A stretch of 39,998 nucleotides of DNA from Clostridia bacterium (lineage in GTDB: Bacteria > Bacillota > Clostridia > Oscillospirales > Acutalibacteraceae), in assembly GCA_017430965.1 (NCBI GenBank), contig JAFRLX010000161.1:1-39998 (forward strand), in the 5' to 3' direction. A model generated the notes under the pieces. That model was not told the DNA's origin. It was given only the letters and a program-made list of their open reading frames with translations, and searched no databases. Shown here one piece after another: positions 24,701 through 33,700 of the stretch. The position numbers and the translations under genes are program-made. Position 1 is the first letter of the stretch. Each line of letters starts with the position of its first letter.

Positions 24701-27589
24701 TATTTCTCCGTGCTCACCGATGCTTCCGCCCAAACAGTGGTGCTTTGTACCTCCCCTGTCAGCTTGACCTATACACCGGTGAAAACCTACAACCTGCCGG
24801 CTGAGCCAAACTGCGCCAGTGGCTGTGCAAAATATGCCTCTTTCCCGCTTCCGGAATCGATTACCTCGGCGGCAGGCAGTTATTCGCTCTATGCTTTTGC
24901 CGGTGATGCACAGGGCAATTATCTGGAAAAGGGAACCGATATCTATCTCAGCTGTAACGGCACTTATTCAACATACTATTTCCAGCAATATGTCGGCTCA
25001 TTGACTGTCAGCGCATCCGAGCCGACGGTATCTCCCTCTCTCTCGGCAACAAACAGTATCAATCGCTATGGTGATGCCGCACTTGTTACATTCAAGAATC
25101 AAACAGATAGCTATGCTCCTAACAACAGTGCCGAAACCATATCTCATTTGGGTGATCTGGTGTATGATGGCACAGCCGCTGTAGGGTGCACCGGCTTTCC
25201 GGCAGCCGGTTATCCGAATGCTGAGGTTGGGAAATACTTGCTATCGCTCAAGTTCACTTCCGGCAATCGCAGTTATGCTTGCTATGTAACAACGGTAGCA
25301 CCGACAGTTTTCGACGTGAGCTTGCGTAATGCCGACACCTGTATTGCGGACGGCTATGTGGAGTATTTGATTCAAACCAACTCCGCTGCCACCAAGATAA
25401 AAGCCTACCGCTACGGCAGCAATCAGAATATTATTGAAGATTATAACCTGATTTATTCCGAAAACAATACCTGCTATTGGTCAGCCATTGTCCCCAACCA
25501 AAACGGCAAGCCGGCGCAAGTTTCCCTTGTCGCAGCTGATCCGCTGGGCGACAGCAGTATGCGCTACATTCCGGCAGCAGATATTCAATTAAGCCCTATG
25601 GCGTTTTATCCCGGCAACACAGATTCACAGAAAGCGAGCGATTACACGCAGCTGTTTCCGAAAAATGCTGCCAATACATTGACCAATGCTATCTACCGCC
25701 TGGCTTCTTCCGAATACTTTACCCTGACCAATGCCGCTACCGGTGAGGTGAGCTGCGATATGCTCAAGGTATTGCGGGCTTTGGAAGATGCCGATGAAAC
25801 CGGTTTATCCACCACTATAACGGCGACTTTGCAAACCGGCGTTTCCTCCACCGCAGAGGTACGCGCGTTCCGCCCCTCTTTAACCAATGTGACCGATCAC
25901 TACAATGGCGCTTCGGTCAACCCGACGGATATGATAAGCTTTACCGCCACGACCTACGGCTCGAATGCAGTGTTGGTCTATGCCGGCGAGACTGTCGGGA
26001 CGCAGGCGCTGTACACCTTTACGGCAAGCAATGCCACTTGTACCGCCAAGACGGATGCGAACGGTAATCCATACACGGAGTGGAGCATTCAAATACCCGC
26101 CGAGCAACTGCTGCAAACACCTACACTGTGCTTTAGCTCTGCCTATACCGAAAGCGGTGAAACCTTCCGCTCTTTGGAAGCGCAAAGCTTAAGCGTCGCT
26201 TTGCACACAGGAGAACCCGGTAACTACGAAGCCTGGCAGGCGCAATGTGCGAGGTATGAGAATGCCGATCTTGCCCGATTAAGTAATGATTACGGCACCG
26301 ACATTGACAGCTATTCAGCGCGTGTGCTTACTGTCAACAGCTGTATTTCCGAAGCTAATTTGGAGTATAAAGACCTCCAACAGGATTTGATTGATGCCCA
26401 AACGGCTGCATTAAAGCTAAAAATAGACGCCTTATTCGGCTACAGTGATTATGCCGATTCTATCAGCAGTTACGAGCAGCTCTTAAGTGAACAAAATGCC
26501 GATTTTATCGGCGAGTACCTGCGCGATTTGGTTACCACTCCGATTGATGACAGCAACTGCAAGTCAATCGGCATGCAAATCGATACCGAGCTGGCGCGCA
26601 TTCACGCTTTAATAGACAGACTTGCAGAGATTTCCGCCGTAATCCGAAGCTTAGAAGCAAAAATTCCGGAATTAAAAGAAGATTACATTCCCTACACTTA
26701 CGGCTTAAGCAGCTACACGGCGCTCAAAGCGCAATATATGGCACTTAAGAGCAGCATTGCCGCCGGAGGCTACCAAACGATTGAGAGTTTAAACAGCGAC
26801 TTTGCCGCCCTCACCGAAGCCAAGGAGCAGCTGCATTCTCACAGGGCATATTACATGCATGAAATTGCTCCGACCGACGGGCAAAGCGGCACGATTTACT
26901 ACACCTGCCCCGCTTGTGATGATACTATCACGGCAAGCTACAACGGCTCTTGGTATGCACCGCATGAAACGGTGGCAGACCTTGCACAGGCTACCTCACA
27001 GTGTTCACTCCCCGCCCCTGCCTTCAACCGCTTTGTCAGCGACAGCTGCGACTACTCACTGCGCGGCGCGGCGCTGCGCCTGAGCGAATCGGCGGCATAC
27101 GATAAAGATTTTGATACCACCCAGGGAATGCGCTTTACCGCCTCAATTGAACTGCCCGAAGGCACCGAGTTTAGAGAAGGCAGCAAAAATGAAATTGTGG
27201 ATTTCGGCTTTGTTTACACACAAAGTGCACGCATTGCCGGCGATATTAACCACTTAATCAAAGGCGGTGAACAGGTCTATTCCCTTAGTGTGAAAGATAA
27301 AAACAGTGGTGTGGATGACCCCTCCGAGTGGCAGGGCGCCACCTACTACCCGCAGCAGAACCTGTTGACCACCAACCTCGTGATTAATATCAAAGCCCAA
27401 AACTGGGAAAAAGACTACTGCGCAAGAGCCTACATTACCTACAATATCAACGGCAATAGCTTTACCGTTTACGACAGCGGCTATGCTTCCCGCTCTGTTG
27501 CCTACATTGCAAGAGAAATTGTCGCAAACCCGCTTGAGAGCAACCAGGCGAAAAGGTACTGCGAACACAAGATTTTGAAGAATATTTAG
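21767..27589 (+). CDS. Giant secreted S8 subtilase with leucine-rich repeats (subtilase 2)
   Basis: A 1940-residue protein. I chose the ATG at 21767, six bases after AAAGGAG, over an upstream TTG. It has a signal peptide, a propeptide region to about 160 and an acidic Pro/Thr/Glu linker. The S8 domain carries Asp265 (AVLDTG), His316 (HGSHCCG), Asn407 (SAGND) and Ser480 (GGTSAACP). Leucine-rich repeats follow (about 590-850), then an Ig-like domain, several beta-rich segments of no recognised family, a helical stretch (about 1485-1690), a short CPAC motif (1710 region) and a C-terminal module (about 1748-1940) shared with subtilase 3. No LPXTG, SLH or dockerin is present. Likely a cell-surface or secreted protease; the substrate is unknown. 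Confidence 0.92.
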   Translation: MKYLQLKKTLAIFLVVLLLMSNCGALFEGYSAAHPAEYKAKSSEEIIEEYEEEYGAYGFEGLVAGKDYAEGELLITLRSTPSNQQASISSVEEAFDVHLDEHLKPTELRGSNTNFLASLGFGESEQLITYHATTDEEDIPALCAKLNALEEVDIAEPNLILSFCDEKDPVDIEQGETAVSQQSTAQELPDAGEAENPAETTPVDPASEPLFARSYTAPAAFSTSTYKNNQQWYFDYYKVSTAWKNYADSSTGYGMGKDVVVAVLDTGCNTAHKDIIDNLWNDGNGHCGYDFYRNTYINLNDSTNDYDDNGAHGEGHGSHCCGMIAMNGDNTIGGIGTAPKCKVMPMKINIDSFGSNMWYGEQAIEKAVEFGADVISMSYGSYTFSVEELRTYQKCATKAVLVASAGNDYFDTNENVHFPSAFSCVTGVMACSGKSTKNKLANFSNCDSFGNLYKVATLGVDNYTIHHTNTSGYTTMGGTSAACPTAAGMIASYMSYIRGIKGWDWTPAQFQYKIESIIQSDNNSLTCTAYSSTTQTFAYNNAKKFKCLDLNLLFAQSQSNDFADVEPVHFNSTAVCDALCNAAGCTPVELDEYALMRIGTLEWSNVDVGKNLTDYSDFPKLTGIQYLNFQDCIGVSDENLPEILMGKSKKMLLYLDLRPVHKISIVAFYVYFKHLYYLNISGNPMPSIGSLRYEGALKYLYASHCNFTSVFYLDTTSNLRVANLSYNQIGDDHFENIFKSPFMTKLDISHNHVTDYSLFKQFNGCYIFKQDPSGYPYYYSYNNDTIDLDIRYNDMTDITQTQANSIKTAIVSRNSTIKTKIQKLYKSIYGSTPSINDVTVNLLYTPQSQAAPDPGTGTVPMTAFTLSDTTISARELCSAGNLNLTSVTGFTKYPANADKGAYLTWECSEEGYFDAYGRVILDVNEITSTRTLTLTGTAPSATSTVTGTASQTIKLTITVPTIRHSALSKTKIKTGDSAYFSVLTDASAQTVVLCTSPVSLTYTPVKTYNLPAEPNCASGCAKYASFPLPESITSAAGSYSLYAFAGDAQGNYLEKGTDIYLSCNGTYSTYYFQQYVGSLTVSASEPTVSPSLSATNSINRYGDAALVTFKNQTDSYAPNNSAETISHLGDLVYDGTAAVGCTGFPAAGYPNAEVGKYLLSLKFTSGNRSYACYVTTVAPTVFDVSLRNADTCIADGYVEYLIQTNSAATKIKAYRYGSNQNIIEDYNLIYSENNTCYWSAIVPNQNGKPAQVSLVAADPLGDSSMRYIPAADIQLSPMAFYPGNTDSQKASDYTQLFPKNAANTLTNAIYRLASSEYFTLTNAATGEVSCDMLKVLRALEDADETGLSTTITATLQTGVSSTAEVRAFRPSLTNVTDHYNGASVNPTDMISFTATTYGSNAVLVYAGETVGTQALYTFTASNATCTAKTDANGNPYTEWSIQIPAEQLLQTPTLCFSSAYTESGETFRSLEAQSLSVALHTGEPGNYEAWQAQCARYENADLARLSNDYGTDIDSYSARVLTVNSCISEANLEYKDLQQDLIDAQTAALKLKIDALFGYSDYADSISSYEQLLSEQNADFIGEYLRDLVTTPIDDSNCKSIGMQIDTELARIHALIDRLAEISAVIRSLEAKIPELKEDYIPYTYGLSSYTALKAQYMALKSSIAAGGYQTIESLNSDFAALTEAKEQLHSHRAYYMHEIAPTDGQSGTIYYTCPACDDTITASYNGSWYAPHETVADLAQATSQCSLPAPAFNRFVSDSCDYSLRGAALRLSESAAYDKDFDTTQGMRFTASIELPEGTEFREGSKNEIVDFGFVYTQSARIAGDINHLIKGGEQVYSLSVKDKNSGVDDPSEWQGATYYPQQNLLTTNLVINIKAQNWEKDYCARAYITYNINGNSFTVYDSGYASRSVAYIAREIVANPLESNQAKRYCEHKILKNI

Positions 27590-27670
27590 AATCATTGATA
27601 TTCAGTAAAAGCATTTTGTGAGAACAAAATTCAAACAATATATTTTACCTTGACAACCTCTGAATTAGAG

Positions 27671-27702
27671 CAAATCTGCGAAAAGAAACCGGATTTGTTT
27701 TA
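27671..27702 (+). terminator. Weak hairpin between subtilase 2 and subtilase 3
   Basis: CAAATC (27671-27676) and GATTTG (27692-27697) form a 6-bp stem followed by a short T run. A second hairpin ATTTTGT/ACAAAAT (27613-27630) has no T tract. TTGACA at 27650 has no matching -10 box. The two genes may be partly cotranscribed. Confidence 0.3.
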
Positions 27703-27736
27703 TGACAGGTTCCTTAGGTAAAGAAAGAGGAGAACC

Positions 27737-30700
27737 ATGAAAAACAACCATGTCACATTCGGCAAAAAGCTCATTGCGCTGCTGCTCGCAGTGGTACTGT
27801 GTGCCGGATACCTCACCTCGGCAGCCGGGCAGAGCTATGCGCTCTCCCACCCCGCTTCCGTTAACCAAGGCAAAACCGATGCCGAAGTGGAAGCGGATGA
27901 TTTGGAGCAGTTTTCCGAGCGCTCGGGGTACGACTACCACGATGCAAAAGAAGAAGACTATGCACCACATGAATTGATTTTGGAAGTAACCTCTACCCCT
28001 TCCGCCGCTTCCGCGAGCATCAGCTCGTTGGAAGATGAATTTGATTTGGAGTGCGAGCGCGTGCTTACCACCACCGAATTGGAGGAAGAGAGCGTTGCGA
28101 AGATTGCTTCGCTCGATGAAGGCAACTCCATTATCACTACCTACTTTATGAGCACGAAAGAGGATGACATTATTGCCCTGTGCGACAGCTTAAACGCACG
28201 CGAAGAGGTCTTTAATGCGCAGCCCAACTTCCGCTATGAGATTTGCGAAGCCGCGCCCGCAGCAGATTTAAGTGACAGCTCCGAGCAAAGCACCCCCGCT
28301 GCGCCTAATGAAGCTGCAGCGGAAGAGCCCGGCAAACAAACGACAGAGCCTGCAGCGGAAGACACCACCGCGCCGGTCACCGAAGCATCGCAAACTCCTG
28401 CCGAAGAAGGCGCACCGAGCCTTGCCAAGGCATACACGGAGCCTCCGGCTTTCGGTACCACAGGCTATACCAATTATTTAAAGTGGTGGTTTGATTACTG
28501 CGAGATTTCCAGCGCCTGGTCAACCTATGCCGATTCCTCAACCGGCTATGGTATGGGTAAAGGTGTCAAAGTTGCTGTCATTGATACCGGGTGTAACACT
28601 GCCCACGAGGATATTGTGGATAACCTTTGGGTGGGTCCCGAAGGACAGTGTGGCTACTATGCTTACACAAGCACCAACATCAGCATTAATGATTCCACCA
28701 TGGACACAAACGGTCACGGTTCACACTGCTGCGGCACCATCGCCATGAGCGGTGACAACACCGTCGGCGGTATCGGTACCGCACCGAAGTGTTCATTGAT
28801 GGTGATGAAAGCAGACCGCAACAACGGCAAGGATACCTTCTATGATAGCGAGTTGATTACCAGCTTGAATAAAGCCAAGGAATACGGGGCTGACATCATC
28901 AGCATGAGCTTAGGCGGCTATGATTTTTCTTATGCGACCTTTAGAACCTATCAAGCCGTTTCCTCCTCTTGTCTGATTGTGTGCGCCGCCGGTAACGAGT
29001 CATTAGATACCACACAAAAGCTGTGCTTCCCCGCTGCCGCCTCTTGCGTGATGGGTGTTATGGCACTTTCGACCAGCGGCAACAGAACGAAGCTTGCCGA
29101 CTTCTCTAATTATGATACCAGCGGCAATTTTTACAAGGTTGTCGCACCCGGCGATAATATCTATTCACTTGATTATTCCGGCAATAATAAATACTGCACA
29201 AAACGAGGCACCTCTATGGCAACGCCTGCCACTGCGGGTATGATTGCCTCATTCATGTCCTACATCAAATATGTCAAGGGCTGGGATTGGACGCCGGCGC
29301 AGTATCAGTATGAAGTGGAATATCTGATGAACTACAGCGGCAATTCCCTTTCTTGCACAGCGTATTCGCAATCGAAGCATCCGGTTGCGTATAACCTCGG
29401 CTCCAGCTTTAAGGTAATGAACCTCAAATACCTGTTCAGCAGAATGTCCAATTTGAACACCAGCCCGTTTGCGAACACCTCCGCAGTCAGCTTTAACAAT
29501 TCCACCATTCGCGATGGTGTCGTCAATGCCACCGGCTTGAGTGCAAGTGAGCTGGATAATTACGCGATGCGGCGTGTCAGTTTGTTGTATTGGAGCTCGG
29601 AGAGCACCAGAAAAGCCATTGAGGACTACTCGGACCTCTCGAAGCTGACCGGCTTAAACTATTTGGATTTATCGGGTTCAAGCAAAATCACAAGCGCGAA
29701 TATTGACAGCGTGATTTCTAAATGCCCGGCAACACTGCTTTACCTGAACTTGAATACCAATGCAAAATTAGGTAACCTTTCGTGCCTTGCAAGCGCAAAC
29801 TTCTCCAACCTCTACTATTTGAATACCAATTCAAATAATATGACCAGTATCAGTTCTCTCCAAAAGTTTACCTCTTTAAAATACCTTTATGCCAATTCCA
29901 ATGCGATTGTGGACATTTCTCCGCTTTCCGGCATGAAGCATATTGAGCACTTAGAACTCAACAACAACCAAATTCAGGACCCGAACCCCGCCTTTGCTTC
30001 GGATATGCTCAGCTACATCGACTTGTCGCACAACAAGTTGGTTGACCATACCCAACTACTTAACTACAAAGGCGCTTACCACGATAGTGACTTCAATTCA
30101 AGCACCATCACCTTTAAAGTCGATTATAACAATATGACCGGCTTAACCACGGCATATGCCAACACCATTATCAGTGCAATTACCGCCAACAACACTAAGG
30201 GCGGCGTGCTGATTGCCACAACCATTAATTTCACCTATTCCAACCAAACCGCGCCGGCAAGCACCACGCCGATGACCTCGTTTAAGATTGAGAATAAAAC
30301 CGTCACGCGCGAAGAGCTGTGCAGCGGTAATCTCAACCTAAACTCTATCACAGGCTTCACCGCTTACCCGAGCGGTGCCAATCAGTATAATTACCTGAAC
30401 TGGACCTGCTCCGAAGAAGGCTACTTCTCCTCCGACGGTACGATTTTAGCTGCTCCCGAAGAAATCACCTCCTGCAGAACCTTGACCTTAACCGGCACGG
30501 CACCGGAGGCCTCGGGCGCTACCTCAACTGTAACAGGTACCCCTTCACAAACCATCAAGCTGACCATCACGGCACCGGAGGTTTACAATGCCTATTTAAC
30601 CGATAGAGTACTGCAAACCGGCAACCAGTCCGGCATCATTGTTACCACCAACCAATATGCCACCAAGGTATTTTTGAAATTTACCAAGAGCGGCTCCAGC

Positions 30701-33700
30701 GACATTGTGGTCAGAGGTTCCATGCCGGATACGTCTATTGCCAGCGGCGGCAGTAAAACCACATTGTTTTCTATCCCCTCTTCCGTGACCGGAACAGCGG
30801 GCAATTATTCCTGCTATGTCTACCCGAGCACGGATGCGGAGGTATACGGCACCACTGCCAATGATGATGTGACCGGGAAATCCACATATCCCTACAAATA
30901 TTTGGGGTACTTATATGTGAAAGACAGTGTGGAAACCGCAACCGATACCATTAATGTGACTTATGACTCCAATGTGAACCGCTATGGTCAAAGTGCAATC
31001 TATGCCGTCAACAGCGGTACAACATCCTCTTCCCCGGCGAAGCCTACCGGGAGCTACGGGTTGTCAACCTACACCTCGCAACGCAAATACATCGGTGCCG
31101 GTTCCTACTATGGGAGTTACGGAGCCGGCTATTTCGGCAAGGACTATACCGGCTATCCGACCGCACAAACCGGAGAAGCTTCCTTCTTTATCGACAACAG
31201 TGACCATTCCGAGATTGATGTAGAATCGAAGATAAACACTGTGGCACCGGAAGTCAAGGCAGTGGAAATGCGCAATAGCGCTACTTATAAAACAGACGGC
31301 TATGTGGAATACTTAGTCAAGACCAATACCGATGCCACCGAAGTGAAAGCCTACAGCATCGGCACCACTGATGACATCAGCTCCGATGTCAACCACCTGA
31401 TTACCACCTTTAATTCTTCACAAGGCACTTATGCCAATTATAACGCTACCTACAGCCACAAACTGTGGTCGATTAAGGTGCCGCTGACAAGCAACAAGAC
31501 TATTCAGCCCGTGAATATTGTCGCTGCCGACCCGCTCGGCGACGGCACTGCCACCAAGACACCGGCTACCGGCCTGCAATTCAGCGGTACACAGTATATT
31601 TATGCCAATGAAGACCCCTACAAAACCTTTGGAGATGCGTTAACCATCCTTCCGGCAGATGAACAGGGCAACAGCCTTGCCGATTGCTGCAAAAATGTAA
31701 CCTACTCGGTTTCTAACAGTGATTACTTTAGTGTGTACACCAATTATAACGGCAAAATAAAGGTCGATATGCAAAAGGTATTAACCGATTTGGAGAATAC
31801 CACCGCGCAGTATAAATACACCAATGTTACCGCTACTCTTGAAAATGGCGCAACTGCCAATGCTTTACTGTATGCCCACCGCCCGATTGCCAAGGGGTTA
31901 GCCTATGATACGGAAGCCTCTTCCCTCACCTACGGCGGAACGGTATACTACACCGTAAAAACCTACGGGTCCGATACCATTTATGTGCGTGCGGCAAGCG
32001 ATAAATACTCCGAGCCGCTCATGACCTATACCTTGGCGGACACGGACCACTACACCACCGGGACTGACGAATTCGGTAATGCATATATTCTCTGGAATTT
32101 CACCAGAACCTTTGACACCGGCGTCACAACTCTGAGAACCTATGTGCGCTCCTCGCTTGACTACAGCGATGAGCAGACCTTCAACAGCGCTACTTATACC
32201 TCTCTCACGGTGAACAGAACCTTAGAGCCTGCCGACTATTCACAGTGGGAAGCAGCGACTGCAAGGCTCGATGAAAGCGCTTTAACTGCTCTCTCGGCAA
32301 GCTACGGTGCGCAAAGCGAATTGTATGCGCAGCGCCTTGCTGCCTGCAACGACTATATTGCCGGAGCCGTTCTCACCTATGATGAAACCCAGCAGGATAG
32401 AGCGGATGCGCAAACCGAACAACTCAACGCGCTGATTGATACGCTCTTTGCGTATGGCGATTATGATGATTCCATTGCTGCCTTTAATGCTTTGGACAAC
32501 AGCGAAAATGCCAAATACATTACGCCGGCACTGCGTTCACTGGTTGCAACCGAGATTACGGATGCCAATCGCAAATCCGTTTCCGCTGCCATCGATGAAG
32601 CGCTGGCGACCATTGAAGCATTGGTGCAAAAAACGCAGCAGGTGGAAAGCTACATTGCCACTTTGGAAACAGAGGTACCCGAGCTGAGAGGCAGCTCCGT
32701 ACCGCAGCGCTTCAGTGCCGATACTTACAACACTTTAAAGGCACAGTATGACACCCTTAAAGCCAATTTGGCTGCACTGACATATCCGACTGCCGCGGCA
32801 CTGGATATTGACTTTGCAAGCCTTCAGGAAGCGCGCGATGCACTGCACGAGCACAACTATATACCGACCGTTACGGCACCCACCTGCACCGAACAGGGCT
32901 ATACCACTTACCGCTGCGACGGCTGTGAAGATCAATATATTACCGCCTTTACCCCCGCGCTCGGGCATCAGTGGAGTGAGTGGACTGTCACTACCCCGGC
33001 AACATTCCTTGAAAACGGTATTGAAACGAGAACCTGTTCACGCTGTCATGCGGAAGAAACCCGTGAGATTGCTGCTACAGGTCAACTCGAACACACTAAA
33101 ATCGGTGATGCGACTGACTTTACGGTGAATGTCTCTATTGCCGATGCTTCCACCGGAAAATACCAAGGCTTGATTGATGTAGCACTGATTATTTCAACCG
33201 ATTATCGTCAATTAGATACGGATGATGAGAAAACGCTCAAAACATATAACCAAATCATTACCATTGACCCGACTGTTGTCAGCACTGTCAGTAGAGCTTC
33301 CAAAACAAGAGGAACACCCAATATGCAGGAGATGATTGATGCAGCAACTACAGATCCTTTGAAATACATCAAAGCCTCTAAGGACTGGGCAATCAGCTCT
33401 GTTCCCCTTCCGACTTATGACGATTGTGATGAGGAAGATATGCTCTCCTTCTTGATTTCCTCTACATCTACCCTTGCCTACAATGAAGAACTGGGGAAAG
33501 TCCTCATTCAATTCTCCGGCTATAGTGATGAAGGCTATTTGTATACAGATGATGTGGATGTTTTAGAGAATACGGTTATTCACCTGTATTTAGCTCTGCA
33601 GGATGGAAAAACACTGCAGGATGCCCGCAATGCAATTGCCTTGGCAACGGATGCGGATATTGCCAGCAGCGGAACGCCACGTGTGATGAAGGCGTCTTCC

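Noticed and set aside
27650-27678. TTGACA as a promoter for subtilase 3
   Set aside because: No -10 box is found at 16-18 bases; the bases there read AATCTG and belong to a hairpin.
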